From: Bradyrhizobium nanningense
Lineage (GTDB): Bacteria; Pseudomonadota; Alphaproteobacteria; Rhizobiales; Xanthobacteraceae
DNA: 64,000 bases
NCBI RefSeq assembly: GCF_004114535.1
Contig: NZ_LBJC01000030.1
Location: forward strand, 164,016-228,015
Reading direction: 5' to 3'
The translations under genes were made by a program, and so were the position numbers. A model generated the notes under the pieces. That model did not search any database, had not been told where the DNA came from, and saw only the letters and a list, made by a program, of their open reading frames with translations. Below are positions 54,645-63,165 of this stretch, piece by piece (the stretch's first letter is position 1; each line of letters starts with the position of its first letter).

Positions 54645-55730
54645 CTACTGGACCTTCTCGGCGCGCGGCGCCTGCTTCGACTGAAGGAAGTAGATGATCT
54701 CGGCGACCGGCCGGAAGAACTCAGCCGGAATCACCTGATCGACCTGGACGGCCTCGTAGAGTGCGCGCGCCAGCGCCTTGTTCTCGATCACCGGGATCCG
54801 ATTCTGTTCGGCGACCTCGCGGATCTTCAGCGCGATCACGTCCATGCCCTTGGCCACCACGAGGGGCGCGGGATTTTCCTCGCGGTTGTAGCGCAGCGCG
54901 ATCGCGAAGTGCGTCGGGTTCGCGATCACCAGCGTCGCGCGCGCGGCGGAGGCAATCATCCGCTGCCGCGAGCGGTCGCGCGCCAGCGAGCGCAGGCGGG
55001 CCTTGATCAGCGGATCGCCCTCGGCCTGCTTGTGCTCGTCCTTGATCTCCTGCTTGGTCATGCGCAGCTCGCGCCGCCAGTGGAAGCGCGCCCAGGCGAG
55101 ATCGATCGCGACCAGGATGATGGTCGCGATACAGATCGCCGAGACGATCCGCATCGCGATGTTGAGGATCATCTCCGGCAGCGCAACCGGATCGGTGTAC
55201 ATGGCCTCGAACGCCTTCGCCTCCGACGAGCGCAGCACGAAGACGACCACGGAGGTCACCGCGGCCAGCTTGAACAGCGACTTGGCGAACTCGACCAGTC
55301 CGCGCGTTCCGAAGATCCGGCTCCAGCCATCGACCGGAGAGATGCGCGACAATTCCGGCTTGATGCGCTCCAGCACGAAGCGCGGCGCATTCTGCAGCAG
55401 CGAGGAGGCGAGCCCGAATACCATGAGGACGACGACCAGCGGCACCAGAAAACGCAGCGCCTGGAGACCGACCACGGTGAGCAGGTTCTGCGCGTCCGCG
55501 CCGGTGGACAGCGGGAAACCTTCGGGATCGTCCAGCAGGCTCGTCAACGTCGGCGTCAATTGCTGCACGCCCTGACCGATCAGGAACGCCTGAATGACCA
55601 TCAGCGCGGCCATCGAGGCGAAAATAGAGGCCTCCCGAGAGACCGGGATCTTGCCCTGTTCGAGCGCATCACGGACTTTCTTCTCGGTCGGTTCTTCTGT
55701 TTTGCTCTCCTGATCGGATGTTTCTGCCAT
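54645..55730 (-). CDS. flhB: Export switch protein FlhB
   Basis: 361 residues. Four membrane helices lie in the first 220 residues. The autocleavage motif Asn271-Pro-Thr-His274 is intact (VIANPTHFAIALRY). The C-terminal cytoplasmic domain follows. Cleavage changes substrate preference from hook to filament proteins together with FliK. It is 13 nt downstream of fliG. Confidence 0.96.
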   Translation of the reverse strand: MAETSDQESKTEEPTEKKVRDALEQGKIPVSREASIFASMAALMVIQAFLIGQGVQQLTPTLTSLLDDPEGFPLSTGADAQNLLTVVGLQALRFLVPLVVVLMVFGLASSLLQNAPRFVLERIKPELSRISPVDGWSRIFGTRGLVEFAKSLFKLAAVTSVVVFVLRSSEAKAFEAMYTDPVALPEMILNIAMRIVSAICIATIILVAIDLAWARFHWRRELRMTKQEIKDEHKQAEGDPLIKARLRSLARDRSRQRMIASAARATLVIANPTHFAIALRYNREENPAPLVVAKGMDVIALKIREVAEQNRIPVIENKALARALYEAVQVDQVIPAEFFRPVAEIIYFLQSKQAPRAEKVQ

Positions 55731-55743
55731 GCCCGTTCAGCGG

Positions 55744-56784
55744 TCAGCGGAAGACCAGCTCATCCTCCTGCTCGGGGTTGAGCTCGATTTCGCCCTTTTC
55801 CGCGAGTTCGAGCGCGAGATCGGTGATCACGCGCCGCGCCTCCAGCACGTCGCGCTGGTTCGAGGGCTCGCCGATGGCGAGCTCGTGCTCGACGACGCGG
55901 CGCACGCGCGATGCGACCGAGGACAGGATCAGTTCGCGGAAATGCTTGTCGGTTCCCTTCAGTGCGATGACGATGCGATCGGTCGGCACCTGGTCGAAGA
56001 TCATGGTGCGCGCCTTCGGCGTCAGGTTGACGACGTCGTCGAAGGTGAACAGCAGCTCCTTCAGAACCTCGGCCGACTTCGGCCGCTTTTCCGACAGGCT
56101 CTTCAGCATGTCCTCGATGTGGCCGCGCTCCATCTTGTTGATGATGTCGGCGACGCGGGCGTAAGTATCGGCGCCGAGATTGCGGGCGAAATTCAGCGTC
56201 AGATCCTCGTGCAGCGTCTTCTCGAGCACCCTCATGGCGTCGTCGGCGATCGGCTTGAGGCTCAGCACGCGCCGCATCAATTCGTTGCGCAGGCTCGAGG
56301 GCAGCTGGCTCATCACCTTGGCGGCGCAGGCCGGCTTGACCTTGGACAGGATCAGCGCCGCGGTCTGCGGATGCTCCTTGGACAGATAGCTCGCGAGCGA
56401 GTTTTCAGAGACCGACGAGACGCGGTCCCACACCGACCGGCTCGAATTGCCGAGCAGGTCCGACATGATCTGCGAGACCTGATCGGCCGGAAGCACGTCA
56501 CCGAGCACGGCCTCGAGACCGCCCAGCGTGCCGAGGATGTTGGCGCCCATCGAGAACTGCTGGGCGAACTCCTCCACGATCCCCTCGAGCTCCTGCGCCG
56601 TGATCGGCCGCAGCTCCGCTGCGGCCTTGGTGACGATGCGGATCTCCTGCGGCTCGAACTGCTGAAGCACGCTTGCGGCCGCCTGCCGGCCCATGGCCAG
56701 GAGGAGCGCCGCGACCTTTTCCGTTCCCCCCAGCGTGGCAACGCCTCGCTGCTTGATGGGGGCGATGCCGACCTGTGCCGCCAT
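55744..56784 (-). CDS. fliG: Motor switch protein FliG
   Basis: 346 residues. GTEKVAALLLAMGRQAAASVLQQFEPQEIRIVTKAAAEL (N-domain), EHPQTAALILSKVKPACAAKVMSQLPSSLRNELMRRVLSL (middle) and the C-terminal torque domain (FTFDDVVNLTPKARTMIFDQVPTDRIVIALKGTDKHFRELILSSVASRVRRVVEHEL) are all present. It couples the stator to the rotor. It starts 2 nt after the fliN stop. Confidence 0.96.
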   Translation of the reverse strand: MAAQVGIAPIKQRGVATLGGTEKVAALLLAMGRQAAASVLQQFEPQEIRIVTKAAAELRPITAQELEGIVEEFAQQFSMGANILGTLGGLEAVLGDVLPADQVSQIMSDLLGNSSRSVWDRVSSVSENSLASYLSKEHPQTAALILSKVKPACAAKVMSQLPSSLRNELMRRVLSLKPIADDAMRVLEKTLHEDLTLNFARNLGADTYARVADIINKMERGHIEDMLKSLSEKRPKSAEVLKELLFTFDDVVNLTPKARTMIFDQVPTDRIVIALKGTDKHFRELILSSVASRVRRVVEHELAIGEPSNQRDVLEARRVITDLALELAEKGEIELNPEQEDELVFR

Positions 56785-56786
56785 GG

Positions 56787-57176
56787 TCAGCTATCACCCT
56801 GCCCCAGCGGTCCGACGATCTCCGTGAGCGAGACGCCGAAGCGGGAATTGTCCTCTTCGACGACGACCACCTCGCCGCGGGCGACGATGCGGCCGTTGAC
56901 GACGACGTCGACGGGCTCGCCGACCCGGTGGTCGAGCGGAACCACCGCGCCGCGGCCGAGCTTCATCAGGTTCGCCACCGGAATGGTCGCTGATCCCAGC
57001 ACCACCTGCATGGTGACCGGAATACGCAGGATGGCATCGACATTGGCGAACTTGCCGCTCTCCTCCGCCGTGCGCGCGGCGATCTCCGCCAGCCGCTCCA
57101 GCGGAGTCGTGTCGGTATGCCCCTCGTCGGAGGCAGGTGCTCGCGTGGCAGAGTCATAGTCGAAGGATTGCGCCAT
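56787..57176 (-). CDS. fliN: Motor switch protein FliN
   Basis: 129 residues. The SpoA domain is at about 45-125: ILRIPVTMQVVLGSATIPVANLMKLGRGAVVPLDHRVGEPVDVVVNGRIVARGEVVVVEEDNSRFGVSLTEIV. The N-terminal 40 residues are acidic and variable. It forms the lower C ring and binds FliH. Confidence 0.95.
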   Translation of the reverse strand: MAQSFDYDSATRAPASDEGHTDTTPLERLAEIAARTAEESGKFANVDAILRIPVTMQVVLGSATIPVANLMKLGRGAVVPLDHRVGEPVDVVVNGRIVARGEVVVVEEDNSRFGVSLTEIVGPLGQGDS

Positions 57177-57252
57177 CTGGTATCGCCTCTTGGTATTTCC
57201 GCTCCCGGAGCGCCTCGACGTTCCGATCGTATTGGTCTTGCCGGCTCCGGCT

Positions 57253-57567
57253 TCAGTGCTTGTTCACTTCGGTGCCGCCTGCGGTCGCGGCCGGCGCAAG
57301 CCCGGTGCGGGCGTCGAGCGCCGCGATCGCCTCTTGGGCCTGATCGATCTTGGTGGTCAGCACGTTGGCGAGCCGCCCGAGATTTGCGGTGGAATCATGC
57401 GCCGCGGTGATGACCGTGTCGAAGGCGCCCGCCGTCTCGTGGACGATGGTGGAGAACTCGCCCTGGTAGCTGCGCAGCCGCGCCAGCTCGCGGTGCATCC
57501 GGGTCACCCGCATGCTGGTGAAGGCGAGCGCAATCAGCAGCACGGCATCAACGAGATAGGATATCAT
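57253..57567 (-). CDS. Small membrane protein between fliM and fliN
   Basis: 104 residues. One N-terminal membrane helix (MISYLVDAVLLIALAFTSMRVTRM) is followed by a helical cytoplasmic part (HRELARLRSYQGEFSTIVHETAGAFDTVITAAHDSTANLGRLANVLTTKIDQAQEAIAALD). I recall similar proteins, annotated as DUF6468, in alphaproteobacterial flagellar loci. The start has a GGGAG site and overlaps the fliM 3' end by 20 nt. It may help organise the switch or stator; function unknown. Confidence 0.75.
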   Translation of the reverse strand: MISYLVDAVLLIALAFTSMRVTRMHRELARLRSYQGEFSTIVHETAGAFDTVITAAHDSTANLGRLANVLTTKIDQAQEAIAALDARTGLAPAATAGGTEVNKH

Positions 57568-58489
57568 CGACGAACTCCCGTTTCTGATCCACGGGATCGG
57601 CCACCTGCATGGCGTAGTAGCCATCAAGCTGACCGATCTGACACCAGAACAGCACCTGACCGTTGCTCTCGAGCCGGGCCAGCGTGCGCGGCGTGGCCTC
57701 CAGCTCGAGCACCTGCCCGATCTTGAACTTCACGACGTCCTCGAGCGAGATCATCTTCTCGTCGAGCACCGCGCTCAGCGTCACCTCGGTCCTGTGGACC
57801 TCGCTCTCCATCTGCTCGCGCCAACGCGGATCGGAAGCGCGGCCGTCGCTGACGACGACGTGGGCGAGCTTCTGCCGAAGCGGATTGAGCGCGGAGTGCG
57901 GAATGATGAGGAACATCTGGCCGCCGCGGTACAGCGCCTGCAACATGATGTTCGCGCAGATCGACATGTTGCCGCTCCGCCCGATCGCCAGCGAGGCCAT
58001 CGCGGTCTCGACCCGCTCCACGCGAAAGGTGACGTTGGAGGTGCCGGCGAAGGCAGATTGCAGCGCCTTGGCGAAACGCTCGAACAGCGCCTGGACCAGC
58101 CGGATCTCGATGTTCGAGAACGAGCGCTCGACGTCGAGCGGCGGCTCGGCACCGTCGGAGCCGAACATCGCCTCGACCATCGTGAACACGAAATCGCGGT
58201 CGAGCATGATGATGATGCGCGAATCCCACTGCTCGGCGTAGAGCACGGCGGCGACCGCGTTGGCCTCGTAGTCCTTGACGATGTCGCCGACCCGGTCGTT
58301 GGTGATGCCGTTGACCGAGAAATAGCAGGGCGTTCCCGCCATTGGCTGCAGGCTGTCGGTGCACGATGCCGCCATGCGATCGAAGATCACATTGAGCATC
58401 GGCATGCGTTCGACCGATATGCCGGCGGCGTCCAGCAGGTAGTTCGGCAGCTGCTTGCGCTGATCGACTTCGACGTCTCCCATCATCAT
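57548..58489 (-). CDS. fliM: Motor switch protein FliM
   Basis: 313 residues. The CheC-like middle domain (FDRMAASCTDSLQPMAGTPCYFSVNGITNDRVGDI to SLAIGRSGNMSICANIMLQALYRGGQMFLIIPHSALNPLR) and C-terminal SpoA domain are clear. The N-terminus (MMMGDVEVDQRKQLPNYLLDAAGISVERMPML) lacks the canonical LSQxEIDALL peptide that binds phospho-CheY. Three consecutive ATGs start the gene, overlapping the motA stop. Confidence 0.93.
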   Translation of the reverse strand: MMMGDVEVDQRKQLPNYLLDAAGISVERMPMLNVIFDRMAASCTDSLQPMAGTPCYFSVNGITNDRVGDIVKDYEANAVAAVLYAEQWDSRIIIMLDRDFVFTMVEAMFGSDGAEPPLDVERSFSNIEIRLVQALFERFAKALQSAFAGTSNVTFRVERVETAMASLAIGRSGNMSICANIMLQALYRGGQMFLIIPHSALNPLRQKLAHVVVSDGRASDPRWREQMESEVHRTEVTLSAVLDEKMISLEDVVKFKIGQVLELEATPRTLARLESNGQVLFWCQIGQLDGYYAMQVADPVDQKREFVDDILSR

Positions 58490-59385
58490 GCGCGGGCAGC
58501 CTTGGGTTCGGGTTCGGTGACGACGGCCTTGGGACCTGCGATCGTCTCGTTCTCGACGACGTCGATCGACGGGCGCTCGCTGCTCGCGATCATCTTGCGG
58601 CCGTGCTCGACGGCGATCTGCGGCATCGCGCCGTTCATGAAGGCCAGCAGCGTCTGTTTGACGATGATGTAGGGCCGGCACTTCTTCTCGCGCGTCGTCT
58701 TGATCTTGATCGCGAAGGGCGAAAGGACGCCGTAGGACAGGAAAATGCCGGCGAAGGTTCCGACCAGGGCCGCGCCGATGAAGCCGCCCAGCAGCTTCGG
58801 CGACTGGTCGAGCGCGCCCATCGCCTTGATGACGCCGAGCACCGCAGCGACGATGCCGAGCGCCGGCAGCGCCTCGGACACCGTCACCAGTGCATGGTAA
58901 GGCGTCAGCTTGCTCTTCACGATGGTGTGGATCTCCTCGTCCATCAGCGCTTCGATCTCATGCGTGCGCGCATTGCCCATGATGATGAGGCGGACATAGT
59001 CGCAGATGAACTGGAGCAGCGAGGGATCTCCGAGCACGCTCGGGAACGCCTTGAATATCTCGGAGGACGCGGGATCGTCGATATGCGCTTCCACCTCGTT
59101 GCGGCCCTTGCCCCTGAGCTCGCGCATCAGGGCATGGAGCGCCCCGAGCAGGTCGAGATAGTAGCGCTCACTCGGCACCGCGCCGGTGATGGCCTGCATG
59201 CAGGCGACCCCGGTGTCTACGACCGTCTTCCACGGATTGGCTACGATGAAGGTGCCGACCGCGGTGCCCATGATGATCACGAACTCCCAGGGCTGCATGA
59301 GCACGGCCAGGTGCCCGCCCATGGCGGCAAATCCGCCGAGCAGCGCCGCTACCGTGATGAAAACCCCCACGAAACTGCCCAACAC
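58486..59385 (-). CDS. motA: Flagellar stator protein MotA
   Basis: 299 residues from a GTG at 59385; a TTG at 59382 is also possible and no in-frame ATG is plausible. Family features: GGFAAMGGHLAVLMQPWEFVIIMGTAVGTFIVANP, the charged cytoplasmic loop (RELRGKGRNEVEAHIDDP), and ALPALGIVAAVLGVIKAMGALDQSPKLLGGFIGAALVGTFAGIFLSYG. It forms the proton channel with MotB. It is the first gene of the long minus-strand array and diverges from the DUF1217 gene. Confidence 0.93.
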   Translation of the reverse strand: MLGSFVGVFITVAALLGGFAAMGGHLAVLMQPWEFVIIMGTAVGTFIVANPWKTVVDTGVACMQAITGAVPSERYYLDLLGALHALMRELRGKGRNEVEAHIDDPASSEIFKAFPSVLGDPSLLQFICDYVRLIIMGNARTHEIEALMDEEIHTIVKSKLTPYHALVTVSEALPALGIVAAVLGVIKAMGALDQSPKLLGGFIGAALVGTFAGIFLSYGVLSPFAIKIKTTREKKCRPYIIVKQTLLAFMNGAMPQIAVEHGRKMIASSERPSIDVVENETIAGPKAVVTEPEPKAARA

Positions 59386-59429
59386 GCCGCTCCATCGCCG
59401 ATCCCATCGGGAATATCTAGTCGGCGAGC

Positions 59430-59471
59430 CTTGCGCGAAGCTGGCTTCCCGCATCGCCAGCCTCGCGCAAG
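59430..59471. promoter_or_regulatory. Paired inverted lateral-flagellar boxes in the motA/DUF1217 divergent promoter
   Basis: CTTGCGCGAAGCTGGC (59430-59445) and its inverted partner (59456-59471) match at 15 of 16 positions, with a 10-nt spacer. Each arm is a copy of the AGCYTCGCGCAAG box in the correct orientation for its own gene. They lie 44 nt before the motA start and 54 nt before the DUF1217 ATG. Confidence 0.65.
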
Positions 59472-59525
59472 CAATTGGCGGCAGCTTGAGGCGGCGTCGC
59501 AACGGCGGCCAGAGAGGCGCGTGTC

Positions 59526-60314
59526 ATGCTATCCACCATCGCGGACTACACCAGACTGACCAAGGACATGGGCAAGTCGCTGACGCAGGTCGCGACACAG
59601 CCGGATGTCAGCCGCGAGACCGACTACTTCCTGAGCCATATCGGCAACGTGAAGACGATCGATGACTTCCTGAAGGACTATCGCCTCTATTCCTATGCGA
59701 TGAAGGCCTACGGCCTCAGCGACATGACCTATGCCAAGGCGTTCATGCGCAAGGTGCTGACCGAGGGTGTCGCGAACAAGGACACCTTCGCCAACAAGCT
59801 GACCGACGCCCGTTACCGCGAATTCGCCACCGCCTTCAATTTCGCCGCTCTCGGCAGCAACGCGACCAAGACCACCCAGGCCACGACCGGGACGGCGACC
59901 CACTATGTCACGCAGACCATGGAGCAGAAGGCCGGCGACCAGAACGAGGGTCTGCGGCTGGCGCTCTATTTCACCCGCAAGGCCTCCACGATCAGGACCG
60001 CCTACCAGGTCCTCGCGGACAAGGCGCTGACGCAGGTGGTTCAGACCGCGCTCGGTCTGCCGTCGACGATCAGCGCGGGCAACATCGACGCTCAGGCCAA
60101 GCTGATCACGAACAAGGTCGAGCTCACCGATTTCCAGGACCCGGCCAAGGTCACCAAGTTCGTGCAGCGCTTTGCGGCGATGTGGGACGCGACCCAGGCC
60201 CAGAGCGACACCTCGACCAATCCCGCGCTGGTCCTGATCGGCGGCGCGTCGGCGTCGGCCAGCATGGATAGCGACATGCTGTCGAAACTTCAGTCCATCC
60301 GGTTCGGAAAGTAG
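59526..60314 (+). CDS. DUF1217 flagellar-locus protein
   Basis: 262 residues, mostly helical. The pattern VSRETDYFLSHIGNVKTIDDFLKDYRLYSYAMKAYGLSDMTYAKAFMRKVLTEG, then DPAKVTKFVQRFAAMWD, is that of DUF1217 proteins found next to flgF in rhizobial flagellar clusters. There is no signal peptide; it may be secreted by the flagellar system or act in assembly. It begins the plus-strand operon with flgF 3 nt behind it. Function not established. Confidence 0.82.
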   Translation: MLSTIADYTRLTKDMGKSLTQVATQPDVSRETDYFLSHIGNVKTIDDFLKDYRLYSYAMKAYGLSDMTYAKAFMRKVLTEGVANKDTFANKLTDARYREFATAFNFAALGSNATKTTQATTGTATHYVTQTMEQKAGDQNEGLRLALYFTRKASTIRTAYQVLADKALTQVVQTALGLPSTISAGNIDAQAKLITNKVELTDFQDPAKVTKFVQRFAAMWDATQAQSDTSTNPALVLIGGASASASMDSDMLSKLQSIRFGK

Positions 60315-60317
60315 CAC

Positions 60318-61046
60318 ATGCAATCGGCCCTCTATGTGGGATTGTCGGCCCAGGTCGCCCTCGAAAAGCGCCTGCAGACGATCGCCAACAACGTCGCCAA
60401 CGTCAACACGGCGGCGTTCCGCACCGACGTAGTGAAGTTCGAAACCGTGCTGTCCAAGGCGGGTCCGAACCCGGTCGCCTTCTCTTCGCCCGGCGACAAC
60501 ATCATCTCGCGCGAGATGGGCAACATCACCGAGAGCGGCAACCCGCTCGACGTCGCCGTGGTCGGACAGGGCTGGATCGCCTTCGCCGGCCCGAACGGCA
60601 CGGTCTATACCCGCGACGGCCGCCTCCAGATCGCCCCCAACGGCGATCTTCAGACCGTGAGCGGCTTCCCTGTCGTCGATTCCGGCGGCGCGCAGATCAC
60701 GCTCGACCCCAACGGCGGACAGATCTCGATTGCGCGCAACGGTGCGATCACCCAGGACAACAACGAGATCGGCACCATCGGCCTGTTCAACATTCCCGCT
60801 GACGCCAATCTGGAACGCTACGGCAATTCCGGCGTGACGCCGGACCGGCCCGCGACCGCGATCGCGGATTTCTCGCGCGACGGCTTCAAGCAGGGCTATG
60901 TCGAGGGCTCCGGGGCCAATCCCATGATGGAATTGACCAAGCTGATAGCGGCCTCGCGCGCCTTCGACGGCACCAATTCGATGATCGAGGGCACCGAGAG
61001 CTCGCTTCAGAACGCCATTCGGACGCTGGGCGAACCCGGCAAGTAG
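60318..61046 (+). CDS. flgF: Proximal rod protein FlgF
   Basis: 242 residues. SALYVGLSAQVALEKRLQTIANNVANVNTAAFRTDVVKFE at the N-terminus, GQGWIAFAGPNGTVYTRDGRLQIAPNGDLQTVSGFPVVD in the middle, and the C-terminal GSGANPMMELTKLIAASRAFDGTNSMIEGTESSLQNAIRTLG are typical. It is co-transcribed with the DUF1217 gene and fliI. Confidence 0.95.
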   Translation: MQSALYVGLSAQVALEKRLQTIANNVANVNTAAFRTDVVKFETVLSKAGPNPVAFSSPGDNIISREMGNITESGNPLDVAVVGQGWIAFAGPNGTVYTRDGRLQIAPNGDLQTVSGFPVVDSGGAQITLDPNGGQISIARNGAITQDNNEIGTIGLFNIPADANLERYGNSGVTPDRPATAIADFSRDGFKQGYVEGSGANPMMELTKLIAASRAFDGTNSMIEGTESSLQNAIRTLGEPGK

Positions 61047-61088
61047 AGCGCGCCTCGCGCGCATTGAGATTGAGGTTGGACGGTTTCC

Positions 61089-62414
61089 TTGAACGCTCTT
61101 CGGCAACTCGAGTGGGCGCTGCTGGAGCTTCAGCAGAGCACTCCCCTGGCAAGCGTCAGCGGCGCGATCTCCGAGATCGCGCCGACGCATTTCCGTGTCT
61201 CCGGCCTGTCGCGCTTCGTCAGGCTCGGCGAGCTCATCGGCGTCAACTCGGCCGGTAAGCCCCAGATCGGCGAGGTGGTGCGGATCGACAGCGACGGCAT
61301 CGTTGCCAAGCCGTTCGACCGGCACTTCGCCGGCGGCCTCGGGTCGGTCGCCTACCGGATGCCGCCCTTGTCCTTTGCGCCCGATCCGAGCTGGAAGGGC
61401 CGCGTCATCAACGCCCTCGGCGCGCCACTCGACGGACAGGGGCCCCTCACCCCGGGCTCCCTGACGGTCTCGGCAGAGGCCGACGCGCCGTCGGCCATGA
61501 AGCGCGCACGCGTGCACAAGCCGCTGCGCACCGGCGTGCGCGTCATCGACCTGTTCGCGCCGATCTGCGCCGGCCAGCGCGTCGGCATCTTTGCCGGCTC
61601 CGGCGTCGGCAAATCGACGCTGCTGGCGATGCTCGCCCGCAGCCAGGGTTTCGACACCGTCGTGCTGGCCCTGGTCGGCGAGCGCGGCCGCGAGGTGCGC
61701 GAGTTCATCGAGGACGTGCTGGGCAACGATCGTCAGCGCGCTGTCACCATCGTGTCGACCGGAGACGAAAGCCCGATGATGCGGCGGCTGGCGCCGAAGA
61801 CGGCCATGGCGGTCGCCGAATATTTCCGCGACCGGGGCGAATCGGTGCTGCTCATGGTCGATTCGATCACCCGCTTCGCCCACGCTGCCCGCGAGGTCGC
61901 GCTCGCCGCAGGCGAACCCGCGGTCGCGCGCGGCTACGCACCGACGGTCTTCACCGATCTGCCGCGCCTGTTGGAGCGCGCCGGCCCGGGCGAGGAAGGC
62001 TCCGGCACCATCACCGGGATCTTCTCCGTGCTGGTCGATGGCGACGATCACAACGAGCCGATCGCCGACACCATCCGCAGCACGCTCGATGGACATATCG
62101 TGCTCTCCAGGCACATCGCCGACCAGGCGCGCTATCCGGCCGTCGACGTTCTGGCCTCGGTGTCCCGGCTCGCCCATAACGTCTGGGACCCCGAGGAGCG
62201 CGAACTGGTGAGCAAGCTGCGCGCCATGATCGCCAAATACGAGGACACGCGCGACCTTCGCCTGATGGGCGGTTACCAGTCGGGACGTGATTCGGGCCTC
62301 GACCAGGCGGTCGACATGGTCCCGAGAATCTACAGCGCGATGCGGCAGGACGCTTCGGCTCCCCCGAGCGCCGATCCGTTCCGCGAGCTCCGGGACATGC
62401 TCAAGGGCGACTAA
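61089..62414 (+). CDS. fliI: Flagellar export ATPase FliI
   Basis: 441 residues. Walker A is GSGVGKS (170-176), VLALVGERGREVREFIEDVLG and the Walker B-like VLLMVDSITRFAHAAREVALAAGEP match F1-beta-type export ATPases. The C-terminus reads YPAVDVLASVSRLAHNVWDPEERELVSKLRAMI. The start must be the TTG at 61089, since an in-frame stop lies 15 nt further upstream and no other start codon falls between. It energises substrate unfolding at the export gate. Confidence 0.95.
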   Translation: MNALRQLEWALLELQQSTPLASVSGAISEIAPTHFRVSGLSRFVRLGELIGVNSAGKPQIGEVVRIDSDGIVAKPFDRHFAGGLGSVAYRMPPLSFAPDPSWKGRVINALGAPLDGQGPLTPGSLTVSAEADAPSAMKRARVHKPLRTGVRVIDLFAPICAGQRVGIFAGSGVGKSTLLAMLARSQGFDTVVLALVGERGREVREFIEDVLGNDRQRAVTIVSTGDESPMMRRLAPKTAMAVAEYFRDRGESVLLMVDSITRFAHAAREVALAAGEPAVARGYAPTVFTDLPRLLERAGPGEEGSGTITGIFSVLVDGDDHNEPIADTIRSTLDGHIVLSRHIADQARYPAVDVLASVSRLAHNVWDPEERELVSKLRAMIAKYEDTRDLRLMGGYQSGRDSGLDQAVDMVPRIYSAMRQDASAPPSADPFRELRDMLKGD

Positions 62415-63165
62415 CAGGTCGAGAACGCGGGGCGCGGGCGACATGCGCCCGCTTGCCCGATGCTCGCACCTGAAGCATCGGCGTCGGCGTCGGCGATTGC
62501 GGCCGCAATGACGGTCAACAACCGACGCGTGCAATTCCTGCAAGTTCTCTCGAGCGATTCCGCCGACGCGCCATACAAGTTGTGGATGACATGCCGATAC
62601 GCAAAGTCGGCCTGCACAAGCTTCAATCAATTTGCGCAGAAACACAGACAGCAAGATGAGATGCGATCAAAGTGCCGCGGCGCCGAATGCATATCGTTTG
62701 CCACCCAACGTATTGCGTTCACTATCATGTGTCCTGAAGAGCAAGATTGTCTTGAACGTTACATTCGCCTGCGACGACGTCTTGGACGCGTGAGGGTCTC
62801 TACTTGATTTTGTTGAGAAGCTCATTCATCGTTTCCGACGGAATATAAGAAACGTCTGCGTGTGACTTGAACTCAGGGGCTTCGGTTGAACTATTCCGAT
62901 CCATCGTCTGCTGGCGACGGCAAACCGGGCTCCCGTGCAACCACGACACCGTTGGCATACCAACGGCGCAGTGACTCACTCCGGAGCACGCGAGCCTCAC
63001 GGATAAAGATCGGGCGCGCTGCAATTCGTTCATTCGAAGGAGAGCTCGACACGACGTGCGCGGCGGACGGTTGCAATCGCTTGGTGTGCTTCGGAGCCTT
63101 CGCGGACCACAGCGCAAAGCGGCTTCGGGACGGCGCAGACGAAGTTCCGGGGACGGGGTAGATTC
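62415..63165. other. Intergenic region without a supported gene
   Basis: About 750 bp between fliI and the second MarR-type gene. It has a terminator hairpin close to fliI. The rest is mixed sequence with several short frames lacking family character and an AT-richer patch at about 62520-62760. Confidence 0.6.
62434..62452 (+). terminator. Terminator hairpin after fliI
   Basis: GCGGGCG-acatg-CGCCCGC, a 7-bp perfect GC stem with a 5-nt loop, starts 20 nt after the fliI stop. It closes the DUF1217-flgF-fliI operon. No long T run follows. Confidence 0.6.

Noticed and set aside
59529..62654. A 1041-codon open frame on the minus strand
   Set aside because: It runs opposite the DUF1217, flgF and fliI genes, is Arg/Gly/Asp/His-rich and has no domain character. 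High-GC codon use creates such mirror frames.
62460..62807. A 115-codon frame after fliI
   Set aside because: No recognisable features, no ribosome site, mixed composition; probably chance.
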